Assembly: GCA_025618425.1 (NCBI GenBank)
Contig: CM046837.1
Location: 24,724,393-24,788,392 of the forward strand
DNA length: 64,000 bases
Reading direction: 5' to 3'
DNA from: Heliocidaris tuberculata
Taxonomy: Eukaryota; Echinodermata; Echinoidea; Camarodonta; Echinometridae
In this document: positions 23,901 to 36,190 of the stretch, piece by piece
Numbering within the stretch: position 1 is the stretch's first letter
Layout of the letters: the number at the start of each line of letters is the position of its first letter
Notes under the pieces: model-generated
Databases searched by the model: none
The model's input: the letters and a program-made list of their open reading frames with translations, nothing else
What the model was told of the DNA's origin: nothing
Position numbers and translations under genes: made by a program

Positions 23901-24720
23901 GAAGTATTCTTCTACAGTGGGCTGACAAAAGGTATTCATGAATCACCTACACCCTTTTGGGCAGTGACTATTCTAAAAGGCACAAAGTGGGATGTCTCTA
24001 TGTGCAAAAGATATGTGGATTTGGGGGGGGGTTGATTTGTACCTAAGCTAACTCCGAACTGGTCTATTATTTGAGCTCCAGTTATTACAAATACGGCTGG
24101 CAATAAGCCTAAATTCCCGTTATTTTCAGGCAGCCAATCAAAACCCGTTATATTTCGCGCACTTTATTCCTCAAGTTTCCGGTTATATTGTTCGATTTCG
24201 ACTTTCTGTTCGTTCTTGCGGTTTACTCTGATGAGTGCAAGACGGAAAGCTTTAGTATGTCACTCTTCAACGCCGTTTTCCAATTAGTAGTTTATTATTG
24301 TTTCTACCAGTTGGAAAACAAGATGGCGTTTAGAGGCCCGATTTTTGTGTAAATTCTCCCCCCCCCCTTTTTTTTTTTTCTTTCTTTTGGATGTTTAGTG
24401 GAATCTAGGTCAACCAAATTACAAAATTAAGTCTCTAAATCGATTTCTCATACTATGGCAGGAAATCTATTTTCTGTTTACTTGCATGATGTCTAATTCA
24501 AAAGATATTCTAATTATAAAATTTCATCAAAAATCCTAGATGGCCGCCAAAATGGCAGATTTTGAACCCCCTGTGGCACGATTTGGCAATGGGAACATAA
24601 AAATTCGTTTACTAGACACTTGAGGCATAACACAAAAACTTGGTTTAAATATATCTCTATGGTGTACGGGGACCCCCATTTCCGACTATACTAATTTGGG
24701 CATATAAATACATGGAACAG
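20915..24720. other. Spacer with truncated hAT-like MITE end
   Basis: No gene is firmly recognised. At about 21834 'cagtggtggatttagg' and poly(C)/poly(G) resemble the left end of the 53500 element, but the right end is absent. A (CAG)n-like run lies at 22005-22025. The minus frame from 22168 (MSSAAAAEPVLLGCVCQVNE) could be a first exon but has no convincing donor. A plus-strand GT donor follows 'aagaaagacag' near 21737. Confidence 0.35.
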
Positions 24721-24816
24721 GTCCAGGCGCTATCTCTAGCCGCAGATGCTAACCCCTTGCAGCAGGGTGCCAAGCGTAGCGTGGGTTCAGCCATTTATGG
24801 GGCACTGATGTCACGG
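24721..24816 (+). CDS. Candidate internal exon, unknown protein
   Basis: A 96-bp block bounded by 'catggaacag' and CGG|gtaggt is open in phase 0. It reads VQALSLAADANPLQQGAKRS, then VGSAIYGALMSR. The composition looks protein-like, but the acceptor lacks a pyrimidine tract; 'aaccccttgcag' at 24762 is a better one. No partner exon was found and no family is recognised. Confidence 0.28.
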
Positions 24817-24989
24817 GTAGGTGGTAGAGGGTGGGGGGGGGGCATGGTAGATGAAATGCTAGAGAACAATCCCATCGAGTGGGGTTTCATCTTCCTTCAA
24901 ATTTACCTTCCCTCTCCCTCACTTTTTTCTCTTTTCTTTCATTTTCACTTTAATATCATCAATCAATGAAGGAGGGATATATGTCCCCT

Positions 24990-25154
24990 GTGTATATGCC
25001 ACTGCATTCGGACTACGGGTTAGAGTAGGAAGAAATTCCTTGAATGCTCGTGCGCCTTATGTTAGCCGTGCTAAAGCTGGGAGTAATAATAGATTGCGGG
25101 CCATCAGGGAGAATAGTATTCTTTAGTGATGAGGCTACCCTGGGTACACAAGAC

Positions 25155-25242
<88 letters not shown>

Positions 25243-25380
25243 GTAATTATTTTTATTATCATTATTACTATTATCATTATTATTATTACTATTATCATCA
25301 GCATTTTATTATCATTATTATTATTGCTATTATTATTATTATCATTATCAAAATTATTATTATCGTTCAGATTTTCCTGA
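24990..25380 (+). mobile_element. SINE-like element with (ATT)n tail, copy 1
   Basis: The 3' region 'gaggctaccctgggta' followed by 'aagac' and a long (TTA)n array closely matches the end of the element at 46400-46840. The upstream words 'tgctaaagctgggagtaat' and 'gtaatgctggggtaat' also correspond. The head is too diverged here to show a tRNA origin. Confidence 0.5.
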
Positions 25381-25802
25381 ATGTCATGTATTTGTCAGAA
25401 CAAAAAGATTTTGTCATAAGAAATAGAAATAGATAAATGAATAGACGATAATAGGCCATTATTCAATTATTTCAATTTTGAAACAACATTATGAGTCAAA
25501 CGTCTTGCGGTATATAAATATTATTTTGAAATGATTCATGTTGTTGAATTATATTCAATGATTCGAAATATGAAACCACACTAACATTACCATGGATGTA
25601 CAATTGGTATAGCGTTCAAAACATAGAGTATACATGGTAAATCCATACGTATGATTTTTTTTAATTACTGAAATTTGAAAAGGGGCACCGGCCTTTGTCA
25701 TGGGTATATGGGGAAAATACGGACTGGGTACCTCCGGTATCAAACAGGAAGAATAGGGCACTTTCACAGTCGTGCAGCCATGCGAGAGGGGCTCTTTAGT
25801 GA

Positions 25803-26240
25803 AGTTTAGTATTGATTTAGTTTAGTTTAGTTTAGTTTAGTTTTATTTCCACAAATCAATTAAAATACAAATTATACATTCTGGAATAAAAAAAATCGAT
25901 TACATAATTCAAGAACAGATATGACACAATAATGAAAGAATTAGAAAATAAAAAGAGTAATTCAAAGATTTACATTCATGTATATTGGAGGGGCCTAAAG
26001 TAAAGCTAGGCTTGTTGTGGATAGGCCCCGGTTATTGAGTAATTTACAGACATGTAGAAGAAAATAATAATAGAAGGGAGGAAGGAGGAATGAAAGAAAG
26101 AAGGGGAAAGGAAGCTATATAGGAAGGGAAGAACTGAACAGGAAAAGGAAAACATTACAGAACGAAGACAAAGATTGCAACAAGAACGGGGACGCTCGGG
26201 TACTTGACAAGACAAGAAAGGATAGACAAACTAAATTGCA
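25803..26240 (-). mobile_element. 3'-end fragment of a non-LTR element
   Basis: On the minus strand the segment ends in (AAACT)n repeats after a purine-rich untranslated-like region, as expected for the 3' tail of a CR1-group LINE. No coding remnant is visible. Confidence 0.35.
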
Positions 26241-26370
26241 AGGGGATCTGCAGCTGTTATTTCAATGTGAGGAATTTTTTAACACTACGTCGCAGGGTAG
26301 TGTGGTAAATGAAGCAAGATATATAGAAGTCATGACGTAATCGTGAGTGTACACATGCACGTGAAGGGTT

Positions 26371-26802
26371 GGTCACAACCGGTCGTGCACCTCCATGCGT
26401 GTGGTGTGCGAGAGATTTCGCAGAACTTTCTTGCGTCGCACGCACGGCCGTCTGCACTTTTTTCCCAAGCACGTAGGAGCTCGCAGGACACGCAAAGAGG
26501 CTGTTGGACATGTCCAACAATCCCTGCGTGTGGCTGCGTGTTCTGATGAACGCACGTGACACGTGCAGCCATTGTACTTCCTGCACGGCCTTCTTGTGAA
26601 CATCGCACGGGCTTCTAGCGGATGTCCCACGAAGCCCATGGCTCCATAAGGAGCCGTGACATATCGTGCGTCGGTTGCACGGTGCCTGTACGGGGCTGTA
26701 CGTTCGTCTCAAGAGTTCTTGCAGGTAAAAGTGGGTATGTTCATGAGGAGGGTGCAAGACGCCCAAGAGCAGATGCAGAGAGGTGCACGACCGGTTGTGA
26801 CC
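26371..26802. mobile_element. CpG-rich element with perfect 20-bp inverted ends
   Basis: GGTCACAACCGGTCGTGCAC at 26371-26390 is the exact reverse complement of 26783-26802. The interior is strikingly rich in CpG and in 'cgcacg/cgtgcg' words, unlike its AT-rich neighbours, and has a perfect 16-bp palindrome at 26503-26518. Overlapping open frames on both strands reflect the lack of TA-rich stops and are not credible genes. The CpG-rich character continues to about 27180. Confidence 0.6.
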
Positions 26803-27531
26803 ATGACAAACGAAGGACGTACGAATCGCAGGTGTTGGGCCCACAGGCGATCGCACCTGCGGACACACACGTGAAAAAATCACGATCAGTTGTAAACATA
26901 GCATTAGGCGTTGCTGATATACCTTAGAGCTACGGACATGTCGTTTTTAATACGCTCTTGAGACGATTGTGGCGCGCTTTGCGACCTCGGCGCTCTCGCT
27001 ACGGAAAGTTGGAACATATTCAAAATTTTGTGGAGACAAGAAGGATGGTGGCGATCATTGACGCTTCAGAAAGGTTCAAGATACGACGGAGAAGATTGAA
27101 AAAGCTCAAGCCACGATCCACCACGCTTTGTCGATTTTCGAGGATCGCAGCGGAATTGCCTTCTCGTGAGATGGGGGTATAAGTGCCCTTTTCCCTCTTT
27201 TATTACGGTGGCATAGCTCCCATTTTTGGCTGAATTATGCACTTTTGTCTAAAAGCACCAAATTCGGTACAGCAGTAAAATGATACCTACTGAACAATAT
27301 TAGATATGGAAGTACTTCAGAAACTAAATTATGGGGTAATTTTAAAGGAAATTGTAATTTTAAACTCTCCCATATAAACTCCCTCAACTAGATGTTCGGA
27401 CCCTTTACGCTCCAGAAACCTCCATTGTTAGCACAGGCGGTGCCGTGGTGGTATATCCAATACAATAAGAGCGAGTCTGTTTTGGTCAAATTGTACAATA
27501 GATACATGTGCAATACTTGTGTGTATAGAAA

Positions 27532-28294
27532 TGTAAACACAACAAAAAAAGGAACCCCCCCCCCCCCCTTAATCAAAATAGCGTAACTTTTTAACGATAA
27601 GGTTTTGAGCAAAATAACTTGGCAGAAGTGTTTCTACACTTATTGACTAACTTTTCTGTGAAAATGAGATTGATCCATTGAGTCATGCATGAGTAAGCAA
27701 ACATTAAAGGCAAATTTGTCACTTTTCAAACGTCACAAGGGTCATTTTGGGGATTCTGTAAAACAAGAATTCAACGAATTCGGTTTCTGGTTATGTGTTG
27801 TTGTTGTTGTTTATTATCCATCGCTTGACCCCCTCACACCTATCCGACACTTTTCTCATTATTATGGTTGGGCGGGCACAATTTAAAAAAAAAAGTAAAC
27901 CCTCGTGAATTTGAAATTGCAAAATCCATTCAGCTTATTGAAGAAAAAAAATAACTCCAGATATTTATACCGAAATGTATCATCACATGTTGTGTGAACA
28001 TAAGAGATTGTCATCGTGTCATGGTTGAGTGAGCACACTTTAAATATCGCGCAAGAAATGCTAAAATGTACTGTCAATACAGCATTAAAAATGAACCTTG
28101 TGACTTTTGAAAAGTGACATTTTTGCCTGTAATGTTTGCCCACTCATGCATGACTCGATAAATCCATCTCATTTTTACATGGAAGTTAGTCAATAAGGTT
28201 AAGAATACTCTTGCCAAGTTATTTTGCTCACAGACCTTTCGTTAAAAGTTACACCAATTTGATTAAGGGGGGTTACTTTTTTTGTTGTGTTTAT
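27532..28294. mobile_element. Foldback element, arms about 230 bp
   Basis: The left arm runs from 'gtaaacacaacaaaaaaagg' to about 27765. The right arm (about 28070-28294) is its imperfect reverse complement, with shared words such as 'caaaataacttgg', 'gagtcatgcatgag' and 'ttgattaag'. The spacer holds two diverged direct copies of 'atggttg.g.g.gcaca'. No coding capacity. Confidence 0.7.
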
Positions 28295-28655
28295 AAAGGC
28301 TAGCATTCACAGATTCGCGAAAATCTTCTGTTTTAAAATAAAAGCAATATATGTTTACATATAAGGCGTTTGTTTAAGGTAGAGGCGTAGATAGCGGGGT
28401 GGATGTAGTTTGCAGGCACAAACCCTGGTCTGTCGTACAAGAGAGTCTGCGCTGTAAGACTACCATAGGCCATGTACTGTAGCTGCTCCTGACACGACCA
28501 GTAGGTAGCTGGATTAGGCTCCTCTCAAGACACAATGATTTTTTGATAAAGTGTCAAATTAGGGTCTGTGCTTGCAGACTAGGGTGGATGGGGGTATACA
28601 TTCCCCAACTTTTCAAGTGAAGGGATCCCCCCAGGTTTCCCCCCCCCCCCCAAAA

Positions 28656-28686
<31 letters not shown>

Positions 28687-29780
28687 AATAATAATAATAA
28701 TAAATGAATAAATAAATAAATAAGTAAATAAAAATATGGTGGAAAATATACATTTCTATAATATGTTGTAGATAAATATAATTTGATGTATTCATTGATA
28801 TTATTCAAATTTATATGTAGTCTTTATTTCAATATAGATATCATTTATCTATGTGCAATATTGCAGATTTATATGAATTTATAAATATTTATCTACAATT
28901 CTGTCACTGCTTCTGATTTTTCCAGATATATATTTACACTAAAGAAAGTTAAAACCATCTACTTCAAATTATACAACATGCTTGTTGATCTGGGAGGAAT
29001 ATGGAGGTATGATTTTTTTTAAAATTTCTTTTAATGAAGTGGGGGTGGCCTGTGTTACCATCCCCCAATATATTTTGAGGTGATTTTTTTTTTCAAAGCC
29101 ATACTCATGTTATTAGTAATACTAACAATTTTCAAAATTGAATGGAAAATATAGTCACAGGAATTGAATGTGGTGGGGAAAGAGGGAATACATCGCCCCC
29201 AATATTTATCGAGGATGATAACCTGTGTCATCATCACCCAACTATACATAGAAGAATGATGCAATGACAATCATAACATGTAGACCCGGTCAGAAGCACC
29301 GCTCCGGAGGTTGCATGTGGACACAGTGTCCCTACTTTTCCCTTTAACTTCAGATAATACTCCTATTTTTCTTTCGACTAAGTTCCCGTTCCATATTCTT
29401 ATAAGTGCCCATTTTGATAATTACACTTCATCCCTCACCTTAACTTTGATAAATGTCCCTATTTCAACAAGAGCATTTATCCATTTTAATCCCTTTTATC
29501 CCTTTTAATGTAACGAGTCTAATTTTTTTCTTTGTAATTATGTATAGGCACTGATTTCATTTTTCTACTTTATAAGAACATTTTCCCGTTCTTATAAATG
29601 CCCCTTTTCACCTTTGATAACTGCCTTTTCTACCTTTTCTACACATTCATTTATTTTTCTAATTAGTGTCCATTTCCCCATGATAAGTACCACGTTTCCC
29701 TTTTCCATAACATGTGACCCTAATCCAAAGTGACTTAGATCCAATATTCCCAAATGCTCGCTCACTACGTTCGCTCGTAT
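28295..29780. other. AT-rich spacer, no gene recognised
   Basis: Contains poly(C)/poly(A) at about 28640-28678, an (AAT)n/(AAAT)n stretch to 28730, and AT-rich unique sequence. Confidence 0.5.
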
Positions 29781-32330
29781 TAGATTCAGATTTCAGATTT
29801 CAGATTTAGATTTTATTTCATTACATTTTCATTTTTCAAAGTATATAACAATAAGTATTATGAAACTGACAATATTCAAAATAATTGACAACACAACTTA
29901 GTGCATAAACATTTTTCGATCATTACAAGCAAAACAAAGTGCATTAAAGTTTGAGTTGTGAGAGAAAAAAAAATAAGTAACATCAATGAAGACTACGTAA
30001 GATTAATTTTATGAAAATGAGAATGAAAACAGAGACCAGCTTAGAAACAGAGCTTATAGAAGCGCTGGTCCCTGGCAAAAAGATAAAGCATGAATACAGT
30101 ACATAAAAAGAACTAGACTGGGCAATCATGCATAAAATGCCCAATAAAAGGGAAAAAAGAAGAAGACAGATACATGGCCATGGAAAGCAAACAAATTATA
30201 GACATAACACACTTGCTATCGAAGAGAAAGCACTGAGAAATATTGTAAACACAAAAAGCTGGAAATAGTAATAGGAAAATAGTAACGTTTTAAAGAAGTA
30301 AACTTTACAAAAGACGGAACAAGAATGACAAAGTGACAGGTGGGGGTTAGGACGGGAGGGTGGGAAAGGGACAAGATCTTGAAGGTTTCATTTCGTCTAT
30401 AGATTTTGCTACACAGGTAAACAACAATCGTCATCAGGATCACTGAGGGATCAGTGTTCATAAAAAGCAATTAGTGATTTTTTCAATTTACGTTTGAGCG
30501 TACTTAAACTTATACTGTCTCGTATATTTAAAGGGAGGGAATTCCAAAATTTAGGAGCAGTAAATGAAAAAGTATTCTGGGTTAATGCTGTACGAGTTCT
30601 TGGCAAGTGATACAGATTGATTTGTCTAGTGGGATAATGATGGATTTCGTTATTTACTGTAAATATATTATTGAAGACAGTGGGCAATTCGTGGTTATGA
30701 TACTGAAACATAAGTACAGCAAGATTGAGGCGATAAATATCATAAATTTTTAGTACATTATTAGAGTGAAACAGACCATCTGTGTGGTGGCGATAATTAA
30801 CATTACTTATAATTCGCATAGCCTTTTTCTGTAATAAAAAACTCTGTCTAACAGGCATGCCGCACTGTTTCCCCATGCTAATATTCAATAATTAAGATAT
30901 GGTAAAACCAGTGTGGAGTATAGTGGTAAAACCAGTGTGGAGTATAGTGATAAAAGAATATTTGGCGGAAAAGACCATTTGAGTTTATTAATCATACCAA
31001 TGTTTCTGGATATCAATTTACAGACATTATCAATATGATGCTTCCATGAAAGTTTATTATCTATTATTGTGCCTAGAAATTTTGTTTCAATCACCTTCTG
31101 TATTTGTGTATTATCTATTAAAATCGGATGAGGTTGTTCGTTAAAAGTATTACTAAATAACATGTAATTTGTTTTTTTCTAGATTTAGTGATAACTTATT
31201 AGCCTTAATCCATATTGCAACTGAAACCAGTTCCGAATTAATCACATTACAAAAAGTTTCTAGGCTTTTATGCGAAAAAAATAGATTAGTGTCATCTGCA
31301 TACATAATAAAAGTCAATGAATTTGATGATCTATGAAAGTCATTTATATACAAAATAAAAAGTAAACGGCCTAGAATAGAACCCTGTGGAACACCACAAT
31401 TAATATTTCTTAAATGCGACATGCAATTTTCAATACAGACATATTGCTGTCGTTCGTATAAATAATTTCGAAACCAGTCTGAAACAATGCCCCTTATGCC
31501 ATAATGTGAAGGTTTGCCTAAGAGAATTTCATGATCTATAGTGTCGAATGCCTTAGAGAAGTCTAAGAACATTCCTACTGTGTGGGTACCATTATCAATA
31601 GAACTTGTAATATTATTAATTAGAGACAGGAGAGCATGTGTTGTATTATGGTGTTTTCTAAATCCGAACTGAGATTCATGTAAAATATCATTATTATTCA
31701 AAAAAGCCATTGTACTTGTAAAAACTACTTTTTCAAGTATTTTGGAAAAGGTGGTTAACAAAGATATTGGCCTGTAGCTTGACAACGATAAGGGGTTGCC
31801 CTTTTTAAAAATAGGGTTATTTTGGCTAATTTCATTTTGTTTGGAAAAACACCTGTGCTCAGAGATAGATTACATATATAAGTGAATGGTTCAACAAAAC
31901 TTACTATAATTTTTTTAATTATAAAATTATCCAGACCATCATGTCCACAACTGCGTTTACTTATAAAATTGTTAACAATATCAAGGACTTCACCTTCATT
32001 TACAGGAACGAAAAACATAGAATTAGGGTTAGGGTTTTGTAAGTAATCATAAAATTTTCTATCACAGTTTGGTATCTTACTTGCTAAATTTGGACCTATT
32101 TCAACAAAATAATCATTGAAGTGATCAACAATATCTTGTAACTCCTTAATAGTTCTTTCATCAATTTGTATCTTAGAAATAGTACTTTTCTTTTTCTGTT
32201 TATTCAGAACTTCATTGATTAATTTCCATGTGTTTTTAGCATCTTTGTTACAATTCATAAATTGTCGTGAAAAATATATCTTTTTTCTTTACGTAGTAAC
32301 CCTGTCAATGTATTTTTATAATTCAAATAT
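29781..32330 (-). pseudogene. CR1-group LINE, RT half and 3' end, copy A
   Basis: Reading on the minus strand from about 32258: connector (TWKLINEVLNKQKKKS), then RT from YRPISLLTTFSKILEK through LDFSKAFDTIDHE and CGVPQGSILGRLLF to the catalytic MYADDTNLFF and LNLEKN. The thumb follows (KFLGTIIDNKLSWKHHIDNV) and a tail (FSFTAPKFWNSLPLNIRDS). Frame changes near 31770, 31160 and 30886 break it, and a 28-bp duplication at about 30902-30957 repeats YSTLVLP. The endonuclease half is absent (5' truncation). The 3' end is an AATCT-type repeat (29781-29815). A second copy lies at 61467-62632. Confidence 0.85.
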
Positions 32331-32584
32331 AATTCAAATAAAGGTATAGCTTATTAAAATAATTTTTCATTGTGAAATTTTGCAAATGAAACCCCATCAG
32401 AATTGTGTTTCCCCGTTTTTATATTTCAATGTAATTGCGACCTCACAAAATTTGAATATTGTTTGCTCGCTCGCTCAATATTCTAATCATACTACAAAAC
32501 TGCAAAGCATGATGCTAAAGTTGTATCTTGGACATGTTAAGGGAAAAATCATATATATGTTTACACACCCTCACCCCCCACACT

Positions 32585-32660
32585 ATATGTGTGTGTGTGC
32601 GTGTATGTGTGTGTGGGTGTGTGTGTGTTGGAGTGCGTGTATGTGGGGGTGTGTGGGTCC
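32585..32660 (+). repeat. (TG)n microsatellite
   Basis: An interrupted TG/GTGGG run. The frame across it is not a gene. The flanks 32331-33437 hold no recognised gene; a poly(C) run lies at 32824-32838. A short poly-purine repeat with inverted 'ggattaagg'/'ccttaatcc' words lies at about 33118-33258. Confidence 0.8.
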
Positions 32661-33437
32661 ACTGATGCCAAAAGGGTGTTTTTGAAAGATAGGTCTACAT
32701 TAATTTTTACAATACTACAAACGGAGGTGAGACTAAAAGATTTGTTTTTGAAAAAAGGGGACCTTTTCAGTATTATCTGAAAGTGTTGAAGACTGCTAGT
32801 TTGCTTGCGTTGCATGATCAGCACCCCCCCCCCCCCCCAACGTTTGTGATTTTCGATTTATATTTCTTTTATTTTACTGTAGATATTAATATAATTACTC
32901 TTTGATTACTTAGCTCATTCTTATTTCTATTTCAGAAAACTAATTGATACGTGCTCATATTAATTGTTTCCTTTATGCACCTAGGTAGAAGACAATACAA
33001 TGGAAAAACAAAAGCTATTCGGGAAACATCTCCTTTAAGTTTGACACGTTGATCAAATGTATGAATTACACAAAGTGGAACCTCTTCATGCTTTAAACAA
33101 AATTATACAGTTACTCAAGGGGTGGATTAAGGATTTTGCAAAAGGGAGGGGCACAATTTCGCAATTTTGTTGTATGCTATTTGGGTTTCAAGGAGGGCAC
33201 GGGCATGTTCTAACTGTATGGACACGGGCGGTTGTGCCCAACCCCCCTTAATCCGTTACTGTTATTTGAGGGCATTTGGAGGCTTTGGGGAATATCTGCC
33301 TGCTACGAAGTAATCCATTGGTGGAAAACTGCAAACATAACCCATGGCTCTACCACATGGAAGTTCTCCCGTCTGTACCACGGTAAAGTTTCCATGATGA
33401 GATGTCGGCCGTGAGACCCGGTAGAGAGTACCGCTGG

Positions 33438-33894
33438 CCTGGGCCGGTATTCAATTAAAAACGCGCATTAAGTAAGTAAATTACTAAGTATTTAACTCGG
33501 CTAAGTAAAATGGCTTAACTCGTATTCAGATAACTTTAAGGTATTTTTCTTTAGTAACCCGACTTTGAGGCAAAATACTTACTGATATCCATTGTGACGT
33601 CACATGTCCTGTCCAAAATCATGCGCAATAAATGCGTCACAGTAGATGCGCGCTTACATGGTTTGCTTGTGCGCAGCTTATACTACTGCGCGTATGTATG
33701 AAAGCCACATACCTGCCAATCAAGTACTAGTAATTGGTTTAAGTCTGCTAGGGAGCTGTCTTAGACCTAGGGTAAAATACTTAGCCAAAAGATTCAGCTG
33801 AATACCAAAATTCCTTAAGTATTTTATCTCAGCCGAAAACTAAGTAAACTACTCATATTTCACTCTTAAGTATTGAATTGAATACGGGCCCTGG
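33438..33894. mobile_element. MITE with GGGCC-type inverted ends
   Basis: CCTGGGCCGGTATTCAATT at the left matches the complement of the right end (AATTGAATACGGGCCCTGG) with one indel. Internal arms also mirror each other ('aagtaaattact', 'taagtattttatctc'). 457 bp, non-coding. The superfamily is not settled because no clear target duplication is seen. Confidence 0.75.
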
Positions 33895-34138
33895 TCTCAG
33901 TCACTTGGCATCGGGCTGAAGGCGAAAGCTGTTCCAGGACTGACCCATACCCCGAGAATCTTCGATTATAATAAAAAAAAATAATATGGGCAAAGCACTT
34001 ATCAATATATGACTGGCAACTTTGGCAGTCACATACCTCAGATACCTAGCAAGCTCCTCTATTATGTATTGTTTAAACCGGTGAAGATGGTCAATGGCTG
34101 TTTACATAATCCTGACAATATTTTTGGCCAGTGGCGCA

Positions 34139-34433
34139 TCTTCAGGGGGGCAGAAGGGGCACTTGCCCCGGGCGGCTCTTGAAGGGGGCGCAAAAAAGGA
34201 AAAGAGAGAAAGAAAGGGGAAGAAATACAAGAAATTTTATAGTCTTTGAGGGTTATTTGCACCCCAGTCAAGGACAAAATGCGTAAGAAATTGTGTTTTA
34301 TAGAGTTTGAAATGCGAAAATTTTCTACAGCTCGGTCGCTTTGCTTCCTCGCATAATTATGTTCAAGATCCAGCTATTTCGTGCCCCCAATGGCGTGTTT
34401 AAATTGTCAACCATTAATTGACTCTAGTTACTT

Positions 34434-34464
<31 letters not shown>

Positions 34465-34970
34465 TCCCCGCATATTAGGTAGGAGCTTGTTAAAATTTTG
34501 CGCCCCCAGAGTGGATATAAGGATATAAAAACATTCGAAAGAAATCATAAACTTGCCTTGCAATTGCCTTACTAAATTCCTCAAATATATTTCTTCTGGG
34601 TTTTCATTCATTTTGCTCCCCAAAAAATTTTGAATAAAAAATCTATCGCTAGGTCGCTGTATTCCCTTGGGTTTTTGTTTTGTTTTGTTTTGTTTTGTTT
34701 TGTTTTTGTTTGTTGTTTTTTTTGTGAGGGTAAAATACATAACAAATTTCATTTTGAGGGGTGAAAAGGGGGAAAAAAATCTGCCACTCGTTCGCTTTGC
34801 TTCCTAGCTTATACAATAACTCATCAAATTTGTGCTAACAACCAGGGTTATGCGCATTTTCAGTCATCATTTCTAAATTAAAAACGCTCATTAATCTGAG
34901 TCTGGGCTTAGGGTGGGGGCGCAGATTTGATAGTTTGCCCCGGGCGCCAGAATGCCTAGATACGCCACTG
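34139..34970. mobile_element. hAT-like non-autonomous element, 832 bp
   Basis: Ends CAGTGGCGCATC and GATACGCCACTG are inverted. The 8-bp flanks TTTTTGGC and TTTCTGGC differ at one position, which fits the 8-bp target duplication of hAT elements. Inside are a 26-nt poly(C) (34438-34463), a (TTTTG)n run (34674-34705) and three copies of a 'cggtcgctttgcttcctcgc' word. No transposase. Confidence 0.8.
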
Positions 34971-35184
34971 TTTCTGGCTACTTTTGGGAAAGCATTTCAT
35001 TTTTCTCAATTTAATAACTTATTAACGAAATGGTTATTTGACACCAAATTGCACCTCAAAAAATAACAATACTCCAAATGACATTATGTAAATTTGAACT
35101 AAAGTGAATAAAAGACTTATGACTTGTTAAAGTCGAAAAGTAAAAAAATAATTAATCCAGAGCATTTGGGGGGCAGAGGTTCGT

Positions 35185-35580
35185 CAAAGGACACGTTGGT
35201 GTTTTTTCAGGGGGTGTGACACCACTTCCAGATGGAAAATTTTGTCAGTTTTTATGTTTGTAGTGTAAAGCCATACCTTTTCCTTCTGACAAAATTTTGT
35301 CAATGTGCTTAAGCGGAAAAACTTACTCCAATTTTTAAGGGGGCGTCTGACAACCGATCCCGACGGAAATTTTGCCAGTTTATCTTGGTTTTAAAATGTC
35401 CGGTCATACTATTTCATACTGACAAGGTTTGGTGCATGGAATAGAAGGGGTGAAATCGACCCGACTTTGGGGTCTGTTTAGGGGGCTGTGGGGCTCGATC
35501 CGACGGCGACAGACAGGCTGACAAATTCTTTTGTCAGCGACTTAGATGGTCTAAATAACTTTGAGGATTCAAATCTTGTA
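35185..35580 (+). repeat. Dispersed repeat, copy 1
   Basis: This shares long stretches with 40600-40940 in the same orientation. Shared words are 'gccataccttttccttctga', 'ccaatttttaggggg', 'gacaacc.atcccgacg' and 'gacttagatggtctaa'. Similarity by eye is roughly three quarters. No inverted ends or ORF seen. Confidence 0.65.
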
Positions 35581-35689
35581 GGTGAAATTTAGGCTTTCGC
35601 TGACAGCCATCTTTACGAGAAAAAAAAGGCTTTTCAAAAACGTAAAGTGATTTCATATAATCATAAATCTGTGCTTGCCTAGAGATTCC

Positions 35690-36190
35690 ATCCGTCTTTC
35701 ACTCGGCACCAATAATTCCATCTACCCATAAAGTGGCATCACTGATTCCACCTACCATTGTCTGTCAACTATAAAATGAGCAGCCCTGCACCTTAACCCA
35801 CCATTCAGCTCAAGTGATTATCCCAAAATTTCACGTAGATTTTCATTATCAATAAGTCGGCGCCGATGATTCCAGCTACCAATTAGTCGGTATTGCTGAT
35901 TCCTTTTATCTAGTCGGCGCATCTGATACTGTTAAAATATTGTGTTTGCGCCTTCGATGCCATCAGATTATGGGTATGAACTGTTGTTATACCATTAGGT
36001 TGTATTTATCTACCAAACGAAATCAATGGCATCTGGCAAAGATCGGTGCCGTAATCATGAGAAGGACCCGCCGGCTTTATGTGAGATGGCGCCTATTTTA
36101 TGCGAAACGAACCCGAGTACATGTGCCAATATTATGCGAGATGCAGTCATGTGACGGCGCCAATTTTATATGAGATGGCGCCGATTTTAT
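35690..36190 (+). repeat. Degenerate tandem repeat, GGCGCC-rich
   Basis: The first part repeats 'agtcggcgcc.atgattccagctacc' variants. The second repeats 'gagatggcgcc.attttatg' variants about five times. The period is near 30 bp and heavily diverged. The flank 36191-37417 is AT- or pyrimidine-rich with no recognised gene. Confidence 0.55.

Noticed and set aside
25044..25436. Frames encoding runs of Tyr or Ile
   Set aside because: Translation of the (ATT)n array; the same applies at 46548-46913.
26257..26927. Long overlapping open frames on both strands, up to 215 residues
   Set aside because: They lie in the CpG-rich repeat where stop codons are rare. Several frames are open at once and none shows a domain.
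32024..32040. Telomere-like 'gggttagggttttg'
   Set aside because: Only two units, and it lies within the coding part of the LINE copy.
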